Source: Eggerthella sinensis | Lineage (GTDB): Bacteria > Actinomycetota > Coriobacteriia > Coriobacteriales > Eggerthellaceae | NCBI RefSeq assembly: GCF_003339815.1 | Contig: NZ_PPTT01000002.1 | Location: 62,001 to 126,000, forward strand | DNA: 64,000 nucleotides | Direction: 5' to 3' | Shown here: in pieces, positions 51,563 to 61,347 of the stretch | How the letters are laid out: every line of letters begins with the position of its first letter | How positions within the stretch are numbered: position 1 is the stretch's first letter | Notes under the pieces: model-generated | Told to the model about the DNA's origin: nothing | What the model saw: only the letters and a program-made list of their open reading frames with translations | The model's database searches: none | Program-made: the position numbers and the translations under genes

Positions 51563-53347
51563 CTACTCGTTCTCCATGAGCCCTTCGCACGCCACGTAGC
51601 CGCTCACCCACGACAGCGCGTTGCCACCAAGGATGGACGTGTTGAAGTGCGCGCCGCCGCCCCAGCTGCCCTCGCCGCAGATGCCGCCGGCCGTGGTGTA
51701 GTTGGCGTACAGGCCCGAGATGACGTGGCCCTTCGTGTCGATGACCTGCAGGCTGTCGTTCACGCGCACCCCGCAGAGCGTCTTGCCGAAGTGCCCGCCG
51801 ATCTTCGCGCCGTAGTACGGCGGATTCTCCAAGCGGTTGAGCCACTCGGGCGGGTACGGGTACAGCAGCTCGTCGTCTTCGCCCTGGTCGCACATGCGAT
51901 TCCAGTTCTTCACCGCAGCCGTCAGCACGTCGGGCTCGAGGCCCAGCTGCTCGGCCAGCTCCTCGATGGTGTCGGCGCGCTTGATCATGCCGTCCTCGAT
52001 GGCGGGTTCGATGTCGTCGAGCCAGTTGTGCGAGATGATGCCGTCCGCCTCGGGGTTGAGCGGGTCTTCCGGCACGATGGGCTTGCGCAGCGCGGTCTGC
52101 CCGAGCTTGAAGATGTTCTCCTTGAAGTTTGAGTCGAAGATGGTGTAGCTGCGGCGTCCGGGCAGCGACGTGACCCGCTCCACCACCGCCCAGTCGCCCG
52201 TGCCGCCGATGAGGTTCGGCCCGCCCTCGCTTGCCGGCCAGGTGCGCGAGTTCGCGTAGTCGTAGCGGCGGCCGTCGCGATCGATGTTGAGCCAGGGGTT
52301 GCGGCATAGCTGCACTTCGCCGCCGTAGAAGAAGTTGAACTCCTTGGTGTCGTTGTCGGGCATGGATTCCCACATGCACCACGAGTCGTAGCCCGCCATG
52401 TCGGCGCCGAGACCGAGCGCCATGCGCGTGCACTCGCCCGTGTGCGTGAGCACGGGGCCGCCGCACACCATGCCGTCGTAGCCCGTGGGGATGTACTTCT
52501 GCAGCATGTCGTAGTTCATGCCGAAGCCGCCCGAGCAGAGGATGACGCCCTTCGCGCCCTTGAGGAACAGCTCCTTGTCGCCGCCGCGGGCCTTGACGCC
52601 CACCACGCGGTCACCGTCGAAGACGAGGCCCTCACATGCGGTGTCGAACAGGAATTCCGCACCGGCTTTCACGCCGGCGTTGTAGATGGTCTCGCACGCG
52701 GGCTGCATGCCGAGCACCGAGTCCTGCGTGCCGTCCAAGCAGTACGTGGGCACCACGAATGCGCCGGCGCACGTCCACTCGATGCCGTAGTCCTCCATCC
52801 AGTCGGCCACTTCGCCGCCCTTGCCGCCCAGCTTCATGATGAGGCGCGGGTCCACGCTGTGATCGTACTCGTCGTTGAGCACCTTCTTGGTGAATTCCTT
52901 GATGTCCACGGGGAACACGGGGTAGCCGTACCCCATCTCGTTCTGCTTGCGCGAGTTGCCGGCAATGTTGAGCCAGCCGCTGGCGTGCTTCGTGGCACCG
53001 CCGAACGTGCTGCTCTTCTCGATGGCCACGACGGACAGCCCGTTTTCCGCCGCGTGCAGGGCCGCCGCCAAACCGCCGCCGCCCGTGCCCACCACCACGA
53101 CGTCGTATTCGGCGCTCCACGCATCGGGGACGTCGACGGGGGCAATAGGCTCCGCGTCGGGCAGGCTCGATGCCGCGCTGGCCGCGTCGGCGGATGCGGC
53201 GCCGCCCGTCGAGCCGGACCCGGCCGGCGCGCATCCTGCGAGCGCCGTCGCGCCTACGGCCATGGCCCCGAGCACCGCGCCGCCCTTGAGGAAGTCCCTC
53301 CGGCTGTATGCGGAGCGTTCCTCTGCTGCGTTCTCCTTCGATTTCAT
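51563..53347 (-). CDS. Tat-exported FAD-dependent reductase
   Basis: The 594-residue protein has a Tat signal (SRRDFLKGGAVLGAMAVG) and lipobox (ALAGC). A low-complexity Ala/Ser spacer follows, then the FAD motif VVVVGTGGGGLAAALHAAENG. The C-terminal FAD segment reads SGLYANYTTAGGICGEGSWGGG. The His and Arg of fumarate reductase are not in their canonical contexts, so the substrate is probably different. The family includes ketosteroid and polyphenol reductases in gut bacteria. ATG at 53347 follows GGAGAGG. It is downstream of the LuxR gene at 53599 on the same strand. Confidence 0.85.
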   Translation of the reverse strand: MKSKENAAEERSAYSRRDFLKGGAVLGAMAVGATALAGCAPAGSGSTGGAASADAASAASSLPDAEPIAPVDVPDAWSAEYDVVVVGTGGGGLAAALHAAENGLSVVAIEKSSTFGGATKHASGWLNIAGNSRKQNEMGYGYPVFPVDIKEFTKKVLNDEYDHSVDPRLIMKLGGKGGEVADWMEDYGIEWTCAGAFVVPTYCLDGTQDSVLGMQPACETIYNAGVKAGAEFLFDTACEGLVFDGDRVVGVKARGGDKELFLKGAKGVILCSGGFGMNYDMLQKYIPTGYDGMVCGGPVLTHTGECTRMALGLGADMAGYDSWCMWESMPDNDTKEFNFFYGGEVQLCRNPWLNIDRDGRRYDYANSRTWPASEGGPNLIGGTGDWAVVERVTSLPGRRSYTIFDSNFKENIFKLGQTALRKPIVPEDPLNPEADGIISHNWLDDIEPAIEDGMIKRADTIEELAEQLGLEPDVLTAAVKNWNRMCDQGEDDELLYPYPPEWLNRLENPPYYGAKIGGHFGKTLCGVRVNDSLQVIDTKGHVISGLYANYTTAGGICGEGSWGGGAHFNTSILGGNALSWVSGYVACEGLMENE

Positions 53348-53492
53348 TCCCTCTCCTTTCGTCGTTGCTGAAGACGGGATCATCGTAGAAGGCACCAGGC
53401 CGCGCCGTCTGTCATCGAGTCGACTCGATTTGGGGAAAAGCGTGGATTTCCCTGTCATCGAACCTGAGTACACAGGGGTGGACGGAGCGGAC

Positions 53493-53515
53493 CGGCGGGG
53501 CCGAGGGCCCCGCCG
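53493..53515 (-). terminator. GC-rich hairpin between LuxR gene and flavoprotein
   Basis: CGGCGGGGCC pairs perfectly with GGCCCCGCCG across a 3-base loop. No T-tract follows, so termination is uncertain. Confidence 0.45.
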
Positions 53516-53598
53516 TTCGGGAGGGAGGGAGTGCGGACGAGGATCATGAGCGCCTGGGCAAACGGGCGGCCGTGCCCCCGTTTGACATGCTCGCGCTC

Positions 53599-55050
53599 TT
53601 ACGCTCCAACCATGTCCTGCAGCTCGCGCTTGCTGTGCACGTCGAGCTTCGCATACAGATGCTTCGAATGACCCTTCACCGTGCTTTCGGCTATGAACAG
53701 CGTTTCCGCAATGTAGGCCTTCGACCGGCCCTTGCAGATCATCTGCATGATCTCGACCTCGCGGGGACTTAAGCCGTGCTGGCCTCCCAATGCCACGCAT
53801 CGCTCATCGATGGACGAGAAATCTTCCGGTGCCGTGCTGATTGCGTTGAGATCCGAGAACAGGTAACGCAACCCCGAATCGCGATCGCCCAAGCACACCG
53901 CGATGACCGCCGCCATCGCGTACATGAGCACGAACGCCAGCTTAAGATCGTCGTAAGGCCCGAGTGCAAGCGACGCGGTGAGCAGCGCGCCGCCGAACAG
54001 CGGCACCGCATAGGCCAGCCATCCGCACGCGAACACGAGCATGGGGTCGAGGTCGCTGCGCCGGGCGACGTCGGCGCACGTCAGCCACACGAACAGCGTG
54101 ATGAAATTAAAGGAGGCCGAAATGAGCGCGTCTTCGAAGCGCACGTCGCCCGCCAGCACGTTCAGCAGCAGCACCGTTCCCAAGGCGAACAGGATAAAGC
54201 GCCACAGCTGCGCGAAATCGAATGAACGCCCCCAACGAAACACCCATAACAGCACGAATAGCGAAAACACCACTTCCACCGCTCGCCCCACGGCGAACAG
54301 CGTAGGCGCCGTGGTTTCAGCCGGACCGGTGAACAGGGACAGCAGCACGGCGTTCGCCAAACTGAACGTCACGACGACCGCGACTACCTTCCCCAAGCTC
54401 GCATAGCTTTTCGAACGGTAGCGCACGCGCGGCGCTTCGCTTTTCGGCACCGCCGCAAGAGATCGGCGCAAGCACCATGCAGACAAGAACGGCAGGCACG
54501 CGATGGCGGCAACGGTAACGGGAAACGGTAGGAAAAACAGCAGCATCTTGACAATCGAAGCCACGATACCGCCCCCGAACAGGTACGCAACGGCCGCCTT
54601 GACGCTCACGCGCGAGAAAAACAAACCCCATTGCAGATACGCGCACGCGATGCCCATGCCGCCCATCACGAGCGACGCCGCAGCCAGCGCCTCCGCCGTC
54701 GCGCCCGGTAGCACTGCCGCGCCCGCGGCGCTGAACGTCGATAATGTCATGAGCAGTGCAGCCGCGCCCAGCGCCGTCGGCTTCGCCAGAAACCGCTCGC
54801 CGCACGAAACACGCACGCGGCGCCGAACGAACGCTGCCGCAATGGCGGCCGCAAACACGATCGACATCACACCGAACAGCCATTGCCACGTCACGCCGGA
54901 CGGCAAAGGCCCGAAGTTGTTGCTTATCCACAACCGCCAGACATAGAGCGCCCACAGTCCGAAGTAGAACCAGCGAAGCGGCACGCATTCGGCATCGCCC
55001 GCCGGCTTCGCACCGCTCGCGCTGACCGCTTCGCACCCGTTCGTCCGCAT
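53599..55050 (-). CDS. Membrane-spanning LuxR-family transcriptional regulator
   Basis: The 483-residue protein has about twelve membrane helices and a C-terminal LuxR domain: GLSPREVEIMQMICKGRSK, then TVKGHSKHLYAKLDVHSKR. ATG at 55050 follows GGGGGAGGGGAG. It lies divergent from the flavoprotein at 55250 and upstream of the one at 51563, so it could control either or both. Confidence 0.85.
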   Translation of the reverse strand: MRTNGCEAVSASGAKPAGDAECVPLRWFYFGLWALYVWRLWISNNFGPLPSGVTWQWLFGVMSIVFAAAIAAAFVRRRVRVSCGERFLAKPTALGAAALLMTLSTFSAAGAAVLPGATAEALAAASLVMGGMGIACAYLQWGLFFSRVSVKAAVAYLFGGGIVASIVKMLLFFLPFPVTVAAIACLPFLSAWCLRRSLAAVPKSEAPRVRYRSKSYASLGKVVAVVVTFSLANAVLLSLFTGPAETTAPTLFAVGRAVEVVFSLFVLLWVFRWGRSFDFAQLWRFILFALGTVLLLNVLAGDVRFEDALISASFNFITLFVWLTCADVARRSDLDPMLVFACGWLAYAVPLFGGALLTASLALGPYDDLKLAFVLMYAMAAVIAVCLGDRDSGLRYLFSDLNAISTAPEDFSSIDERCVALGGQHGLSPREVEIMQMICKGRSKAYIAETLFIAESTVKGHSKHLYAKLDVHSKRELQDMVGA

Positions 55051-55249
55051 CTCCCCTCCCCCTTTCCGATCGACGCGCCCAGTGTAGCGCTTTTGAATGC
55101 AAGCCACGCTGCCAGTTAGGCCCGAATCGAAAACACCCCTTTTCGGGGGAGGTACGCACCCCCTTCCGGAGCTGGCACGATGGCGTCGAACCACGCAAGA
55201 TGGATCCACGTTCCATCATGCAATTCACACCAGGGAAAGGGGAAGCACC

Positions 55250-56965
55250 ATGCAGTACAATCCCAGCAGGCGCACGTTCTTGAAATCGACCGGCATCGTC
55301 GCCGCAGGAGCGGCGGGCGCCGCAGCCTTCGGACTGTCCGGCTGCTCGGCGAGCGCCACGGCGAAAGAGGCTGCGAGCGACGAAACGTATCCCGAGGGGT
55401 TCTCGGCTAAGGACTACGCCGACTCGAGCGTCGTCTTCGAGCCCATCGACGACATCGCGGAAGAAAAGACCTACGACATCGTCGTAGTAGGCGCTGGAAC
55501 CTCGGGTCTGCCGGCCGTGCTGACAGCGCTCGAGGAGGGCGCGAGCGTCGCCTGCCTGCAAAAAGAACCTACCGCGATCGCGCAAGGCGGTGGAGACGGA
55601 GGCATCTGCCTGGAAGAGTCGACCGAAGCCGGCGTGCTCATATGGCTCCAGGCATGGCGCGAATCATGCAACTATCGCGTGAACATGGATCTCGCACGAT
55701 TCTTCGCCTACCACTCGGGCGAAACGTCCATGTGGATGGCGAAGCAGTCAAAGGCCGCCGGCTATCCCCCCGCCGATTCGTGGTCGCTGCATTTCGACTT
55801 CGCAGACGGGCAGTACGTGACGCAGACGAAGAACGCGTTCGGCGTCAAGCCCGAGAACAACGGCAACCTCGTTCGAGCGTTGGCCGACTACGCCGCGTCG
55901 TTGGGTGCCGATATGTACTACAGCACGCCGGGCGTGCAGCTCGTACAGGACGGCGAACGCGTTACGGGAGTCATCGGCAAGGCAAAAGACGGCTCCTTCA
56001 TTCGCTTCAACGCCGAGAAAGCCGTCATCTTGGCGACGGGCGATTACCAGAACAACGGGAGCATGATCGCCAAATTCGCTCCCGACCTGGCTCGCTTCAC
56101 CTGCAAGCAAACGAACAAAACCGGCGACGGCATCCTCATGTCGGCTGCGGCAGGCGGCTACATGACGCCCGTCGGCCACAGCAAGCAGATGCACGACATG
56201 GACGCCGGCCCCTACATGATGATCGACATCCCGTTCCTTGCCGTCAATGAGAACGGCGAACGCTTCATGAACGAAGAGGTTCCCATGCACTACTGGGACG
56301 AGGCGCTGCGCTTCCAGGACGCCGAGGACCCCGGCAAGTTCTGCCGCATCTTCGACAACAACTACGTCGAAACCGCTACGAGCTGGGGATTCAAGCCCAC
56401 CGATCGCGATTCGCTGCTCAAGTACGTGCCCGGCGCGGTCGAGAACCCCACGGGCGTCATCAAGGATCTCATCGACACGCACCGCTGCGACACGCTCGAC
56501 GAGCTTGCCGACGAACTGGGCATTCCCGCCGACAACCTCAAAAAGAGCGTCGAGCGCTACAACGAACTGTGCGCGCAGGGTGCCGACACGGACTTCGGCA
56601 AGCAGCAGCAGTACCTCGCGCCCATCATCGAACCGCCGTTCTGGGGCATCCACCAGTGGATCCGCCTTACCGCCATGTGCTGCGGCATCGCCGTCAATGG
56701 CACGTATCAAGTGGTCGATCGCGAGAACGACCCCATACCCGGCCTATACGCCGTGGGCTTCGGTGCGGGCGATCTGTGCGGCGACGGCGACTGGTCGCTG
56801 TACATGGGCAACATGTCGTGCGGCTCCTGCATGACGTCGGGCCGCTACGCCGTTATCCACGCCCTCACCGGAGACCTCGTGCCCAGCCACCCGGCCACCT
56901 GGGAGGAGACGAAGAACGCAGAGGGCTACCGTAAGGACGAATGGCTCGCCGCACGCGACGCGTAA
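55250..56965 (+). CDS. Tat-exported FAD-dependent reductase
   Basis: The 571-residue protein has a Tat signal (SRRTFLKSTGIVAAGAAGAA) and lipobox (GLSGC), then FAD motif IVVVGAGTSGLPAVLTALEEG. The C-terminal segment reads PGLYAVGFGAGDLCGDGDWSLYMG, which differs from fumarate reductases; no HYTMGG motif is present. Electron acceptor unknown. The ATG at 55250 follows GGGAAAGGGGAAG. It is divergent from the LuxR gene at 53599 across 199 bases. Its base composition is slightly less GC-rich than that of the neighbour at 51563. Confidence 0.85.
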   Translation: MQYNPSRRTFLKSTGIVAAGAAGAAAFGLSGCSASATAKEAASDETYPEGFSAKDYADSSVVFEPIDDIAEEKTYDIVVVGAGTSGLPAVLTALEEGASVACLQKEPTAIAQGGGDGGICLEESTEAGVLIWLQAWRESCNYRVNMDLARFFAYHSGETSMWMAKQSKAAGYPPADSWSLHFDFADGQYVTQTKNAFGVKPENNGNLVRALADYAASLGADMYYSTPGVQLVQDGERVTGVIGKAKDGSFIRFNAEKAVILATGDYQNNGSMIAKFAPDLARFTCKQTNKTGDGILMSAAAGGYMTPVGHSKQMHDMDAGPYMMIDIPFLAVNENGERFMNEEVPMHYWDEALRFQDAEDPGKFCRIFDNNYVETATSWGFKPTDRDSLLKYVPGAVENPTGVIKDLIDTHRCDTLDELADELGIPADNLKKSVERYNELCAQGADTDFGKQQQYLAPIIEPPFWGIHQWIRLTAMCCGIAVNGTYQVVDRENDPIPGLYAVGFGAGDLCGDGDWSLYMGNMSCGSCMTSGRYAVIHALTGDLVPSHPATWEETKNAEGYRKDEWLAARDA

Positions 56966-57008
56966 CACGACGCGACCCTTCGCACCCCGCGCTTCCCTGC
57001 TCGTCGAC

Positions 57009-57038
57009 GGTGCCCCCACGACCCACCGTGGGGGCACC
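57009..57038 (+). terminator. Hairpin after the flavoprotein gene
   Basis: GGTGCCCCCACG pairs perfectly with CGTGGGGGCACC across a 6-base loop. The T-tract is absent. Confidence 0.55.
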
Positions 57039-57108
57039 GAGCGGCCAGCGTGTCGAAGCCGCAACCGTTCTCTGACGGCACGACGCGGGAAACGAAACCC
57101 TGTTCAGG

Positions 57109-57133
57109 CGTTTCTATACTGAGCATAGAAACG
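57109..57133. promoter_or_regulatory. Inverted repeat upstream of the aldehyde dehydrogenase, candidate operator
   Basis: CGTTTCTAT and ATAGAAACG are perfect 9-base arms around a 7-base spacer, 47 bases before the dehydrogenase start. The left arm runs into a TATACT that may be the -10 box. No regulator gene is adjacent. Confidence 0.5.
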
Positions 57134-57179
57134 AAATCGAGGGCGCGCCCAGCGGCACGCCCCAGAACAGGAGACGCCC

Positions 57180-58673
57180 ATGAAGCCCGATCAGCACGCT
57201 TCCACCGCACCCGCCCCCTACGACCACCTCGATAAGCTCTTCATTGCCGGCGCGTGGCGCGACGGCGGCAGCGGCACGACGCTTGAGGACGTGAACCCCT
57301 ACAACCAGGACGTTCTCGCGTCGCACGCGCTTGCCAACCGCGCCGACGTCGACAAGGCGTACGCCGCCGCGGCGCAGGCGCAGCGGGAATGGGCGGCCGC
57401 CGCGCCGCGCGAGCGGGCCGGGGTGCTCATGCGCGCCGTGCAGCTGTTCGACCAGCGCCACGACGAGCTGGTGCGCTGGTGCCAGCTCGAGTCCGGCAGC
57501 ATCCGCGCGAAGGCCGAGTTCGAGGTGGGCGCCGCACGCGACATCACCGAGGAGGCCGCGTCGTTCCCCTACCGCATGCACGGCGGCATCTTCGCCTCCG
57601 ACACGCCGCACAAGGAGAACCGCGTATACCGCCAACCGCTGGGCGTGGTGGGCGTCATCAGCCCGTGGAACTTCCCCATGAACCTGTCGAACCGCTCGGT
57701 TGCCACGGCGCTGGGCTGCGGCAACGCCGTGGTGCTCAAGCCGGCCAGCGACACGCCCCTCACGGGCGGCCTGCTGCTTGCGAAGATCTACGAGGAAGCG
57801 GGGTTGCCGAAGGGCCTGCTGTCGGTGCTCATCGGGCGCGGCAGCGACATCGGCGACTACTTCGTGGAGCATCCCGTGCCGAAGCTCATCACGTTCACCG
57901 GCTCCACCGCCGTCGGACGCGGCATCGGCGCCAAAACCACCGGCGGCCAGCACATCAAGCGCGTGGCCCTCGAGCTGGGCGGCAACTGCCCGCTCGTCGT
58001 GCTCGACGACGCCGACGTGGCGCACGCCGTGGACATCGCCATCATCGGGCGCTTCCTGCATCAGGGGCAAATCTGCATGAGCACGAACCGCATCATCGTG
58101 GATGCCTCGCTCGCCGACGACTTCACCGAGCGCTTCGTGGACCGCACGAGCAAGCTCGTGTGCGGCGACCCCCTCGACCCCGCCACCGATATCGGCCCCA
58201 TCATCAACGAGGCGCAGCTCACCGGCCTGCTGGAAAAGATCGAGCGCGCGCAGCAACAGGGCGCCGAGGTGCTGCTGGGCGGCGAGCCCGACGGCCTCGT
58301 GCTGCCGCCCGCCGTGTTCGGGGGCGTCGATCCCACCTGGGATATCGCCATACAGGAGAGCTTCGGCCCGCTTGCGCCCATCATCGTGGCGCACGGCGAG
58401 GACGAGGCGCTACGCTTCGCGAACATGAGCGACTACGGCCTGTCCTCGGCCGTCGTGGGCACCGACGTGGAGCGCGCCACCGCGTTCGCCCTCAAGATCG
58501 ACGCCGGCATGACGCACGTGAACGACATGACCGTGGCCGACGAGCGCAACGTGCCCTTCGGCGGCGAGAAGAACTCGGGGCTGGGCCGCTTCAACGGCGA
58601 ATGGATACTCGAGGAGATGACGCGCACGCACTGGACGAGCGTGCAGCACGAAGCGCATCCCTACCCGTTCTAA
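57180..58673 (+). CDS. NAD(P)-dependent aldehyde dehydrogenase
   Basis: The 497-residue enzyme oxidises an aldehyde to the acid. It has SPWNFPMNL (near 160), the glycine motif FTGSTAVGRGIG, the general base in ALELGGNCP (near 265) and the catalytic cysteine in QGQICMSTN (near 300), with GGEKNSGLGRFNGEW at the C-terminus. The group resembles benzaldehyde/vanillin-type and salicylaldehyde dehydrogenases. It is monocistronic, with an operator-like repeat upstream. ATG at 57180 follows CAGGAGACGCCC. Confidence 0.9.
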   Translation: MKPDQHASTAPAPYDHLDKLFIAGAWRDGGSGTTLEDVNPYNQDVLASHALANRADVDKAYAAAAQAQREWAAAAPRERAGVLMRAVQLFDQRHDELVRWCQLESGSIRAKAEFEVGAARDITEEAASFPYRMHGGIFASDTPHKENRVYRQPLGVVGVISPWNFPMNLSNRSVATALGCGNAVVLKPASDTPLTGGLLLAKIYEEAGLPKGLLSVLIGRGSDIGDYFVEHPVPKLITFTGSTAVGRGIGAKTTGGQHIKRVALELGGNCPLVVLDDADVAHAVDIAIIGRFLHQGQICMSTNRIIVDASLADDFTERFVDRTSKLVCGDPLDPATDIGPIINEAQLTGLLEKIERAQQQGAEVLLGGEPDGLVLPPAVFGGVDPTWDIAIQESFGPLAPIIVAHGEDEALRFANMSDYGLSSAVVGTDVERATAFALKIDAGMTHVNDMTVADERNVPFGGEKNSGLGRFNGEWILEEMTRTHWTSVQHEAHPYPF

Positions 58674-58820
58674 GGACGTACGTTGCCACATTCGTTCTCC
58701 ATGGCAAAAACACCTTTTCACCAGCCCTAAACGGAAAACTATGTATAGCTTTGCACCCCTCGTCATGCTATGCTCTGAGCCGTCACATCGGCCCCGTTGT
58801 AAGTGGCAGCCTTGGAGCAC

Positions 58821-59632
58821 ATGAACGATATCGAATTTGAACGCGTGCGCTCCTATGCAGCCCGAACACATGCGCTCGACCTCAGTGCGAAACGCATTCT
58901 TCTCGAGTGCCGGCTTTCGCGCGAGCGTCAGCGGTTCGGCGCCGCGTCGTTCTCCGCCTATTTCGACCTCGTCGAGCGGGGCGACAACCCCGAAGCGCAG
59001 GCGCGGTTCGTCGATCTCATCACGACGCACTACACGTACTTCATGCGCGAGAGCAGCCAATTCGCCTTCCTCACGGAAACGGCGTTTCCCGAACTGGAAC
59101 GTCGCCGCCCCGATCGCACCTGGAACATCCTGTGCGCCGGCTGCTCGACGGGCGAGGAATGCTATACGCTGGCCATGCTCGCGGAAGACTTTGCAGTAAA
59201 ACGTCGTACCCCCCCCCAGTCCGAATAACGGGCATCGACCTCTCTGAACCGGCGCTTGCACAGGCGCGCCGCGCAGGCTATCCGCCCGCACATGTGGAGA
59301 AGGTACCGCAGCGGTGGCTGAACGCGTACTTCACCTACCGCGACGGGGAATACTTCGTCAACGACGCCCTGCGCAATCGTGTGACGTTCCACCGCGGCAA
59401 CCTGGACGACCCAGCCCTGCTCTTCCGCACGTACGACCTCGTCCTCTGCCGCAACGTGATCATCTACCTGGAGAAGGACGCGCGCGAACGCGTGATCAAC
59501 CTGCTGGAACAGCATCTTGCAACCCAAGGATACCTGCTGCTCGGGCACGCCGAAATCGTGCGCGACAACCCTTGTCTGGCCTATCGGGGAAATTCCATCT
59601 ACCAAAAGCACAAGAGAGCGACCGCCCTATGA
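58821..59632 (+). pseudogene. cheR: CheR-type chemoreceptor methyltransferase, out of frame at a C9 tract
   Basis: CheR methylates glutamates of chemoreceptors with SAM. The 5' part (from ATG 58821) holds THYTYFMRESSQFAFL and the SAM motif CAGCSTGEECYTLAM. It then enters a run of nine Cs (59209-59217) and stops four codons later. The 3' part in the -1 frame continues at once with [21 protein letters not shown] and [13 protein letters not shown]. One more C would restore a full ~270-residue CheR (…VKRRTPPPVRITGID…). The tract therefore looks like a slippage switch, although a sequencing error cannot be excluded. The 3' end overlaps the receptor gene as ATGA. Confidence 0.85.
59209..59217 (+). 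repeat. C9 homopolymer in cheR
   Basis: Nine consecutive Cs inside the coding region mark the exact place where the CheR frame shifts. C10 or C7 would give a full-length protein. Confidence 0.9.
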
Positions 59633-61344
59633 AAAGCCATTCGGGATTCTTCGCACGTATGCGCATTGGCACGACGTTGGGCGTATCTTACGTCGTGGTC
59701 ATCGTGCTCCTGCTCATATCCATTGCGGTGTCGTTCGTCGCCGTCCAGCAGAATGCCGCCGCAACCGCCGAGTTCTATCGACGGCCGTTTCACGTGACGA
59801 AAAGCGCCCTGACGCTGCACGGCACGTTCGAGCAGACGGCTCTCTACCTTCGCGAGCTGGTCAACGAGCCCGACGCGGAACAACGCGCCGAGTTGCTGAG
59901 CAGCATCAAAGAGCTGGCGAACGTCCGCACCGAGGAGTTCGAGTTCATCTCCTCGACGTTCGTCGCCGACCTCGATCTGCTCGACAAGTTCAAAACGGCG
60001 AACGACGACCTCGTTGCCACTCGCGATCGCGTGGTCGACGTCGCAACATCCGGCGATCTCGACAAGGCGCGGGAGCTGTTCCAAACCGAGTACGTGCCCA
60101 AGAAGGAAAACGCCATGGCGCTTGCCTCGGATATCGTGGACACCGCCGACGGCGTGGCATCCGACTTCGTCGATCAGACCGTTACCACGAAATACCAGAC
60201 CTACATCATCCTCAGCATCGTCGCCGTCATCTTCATCGGCATCGCCGTCTTCACCTGGAGAAGGATCTCGCTCGCCATCGCCGCCCCCATCTCGGAGATC
60301 GAAAAGGGAGCGCGCCGTTTGGCGGAAGGCGACCTCACCACCTCCATCGACTACACGTCGGGCAACGAGCTGGGCATGTTGGCCTCGTCGCTGAACTCGT
60401 CGGTGGCATCGCTGAAAAGCTACATCCATGAAACTGACCGTGTGCTCACGCGCCTCGGCGACGGACAGCTGAATGCGGTGCCGCGCATCGAGTACGCCGG
60501 GGACTTTTCAGCCATCGGGGCATCGCTCGAGCGCGTGACCGTCTCGCTGCGCGATACCGTGGAGCGCCTGAGCGCAGCGGCCGAGCAGGTGGCGCGTTCG
60601 TCAGCGCAAATGTCCGACGGTTCGCAAATCATCGCGCAGGGTTCCGCCGAGCAGGCCATGGCCATCGAGGAGCTTGCGACCAGCATCCAGAGCATCACCC
60701 GCGTGGTGGGCGAGAACACCGAGAGCGTGTTCGTGGCCAACAACGGAGCCATCGAAGTGCTGTCCTCCGTCGAAAGCGGCAACGACCAGGTAACCAAAAC
60801 CGCCCAGATCATCGGCGAGATCAAGCGCAACTCGCTCAACATCTCCCAGCTGGCGAACGCCATCGAAGACATCGCCTTCCAAACGAACATCCTCGCGCTG
60901 AACGCCTCGGTGGAGGCCGCCCGCGCCGGGGACGCGGGGCGCGGCTTCGCCATCGTTGCCGAAGAGGTGCGGCGCCTCGCCGCTCAGGCGAGCGAAGCGT
61001 CGAAGGACGCCGACGGGCTGGTGGCACGGACGCTGTCGAGCGTTGAGGAGGGCGACGCCATGATCGAGGTGGCGTCGAACAACATGGGAGAAGCGGTCGC
61101 TTCGGCCGAGAGCGTGCGCAAGATGATGGCCACCATCACCCAAACCTCGACGCAGCAGCTTGACGCCATCGCGCAGATTCGCGAGAGCATGGATCGCCTG
61201 TCGGAGGTTGTGCAGGAGAATTCGGCCGCGTCGCGCGAAAGCGCGGCGGTGAGCGAAGAGCTTGCCGACCAGGCCATCGACCTCAAGCACCTGCTCGACC
61301 GGTTCAGCCACGACGACCAGCCGCGCGCCGAAAGCGACCGATAA
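59629..61344 (+). CDS. Methyl-accepting chemotaxis-type receptor
   Basis: The 571-residue receptor has two membrane helices ([25 protein letters not shown] and ~190-210), a four-helix-bundle sensor of ~150 residues, and a HAMP domain ([22 protein letters not shown]). The signalling domain has the canonical hairpin tip [36 protein letters not shown]. It overlaps cheR by four bases. Its sensor ligand is unknown. No flagellar genes are seen in the window. Confidence 0.92.
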   Translation: MKSHSGFFARMRIGTTLGVSYVVVIVLLLISIAVSFVAVQQNAAATAEFYRRPFHVTKSALTLHGTFEQTALYLRELVNEPDAEQRAELLSSIKELANVRTEEFEFISSTFVADLDLLDKFKTANDDLVATRDRVVDVATSGDLDKARELFQTEYVPKKENAMALASDIVDTADGVASDFVDQTVTTKYQTYIILSIVAVIFIGIAVFTWRRISLAIAAPISEIEKGARRLAEGDLTTSIDYTSGNELGMLASSLNSSVASLKSYIHETDRVLTRLGDGQLNAVPRIEYAGDFSAIGASLERVTVSLRDTVERLSAAAEQVARSSAQMSDGSQIIAQGSAEQAMAIEELATSIQSITRVVGENTESVFVANNGAIEVLSSVESGNDQVTKTAQIIGEIKRNSLNISQLANAIEDIAFQTNILALNASVEAARAGDAGRGFAIVAEEVRRLAAQASEASKDADGLVARTLSSVEEGDAMIEVASNNMGEAVASAESVRKMMATITQTSTQQLDAIAQIRESMDRLSEVVQENSAASRESAAVSEELADQAIDLKHLLDRFSHDDQPRAESDR

Positions 61345-61347
61345 GCA

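Noticed and set aside
50001-52466. 821-codon minus-strand frame
   Set aside because: Arginine/histidine-rich mirror of the LuxR and flavoprotein genes; no recognisable domain.
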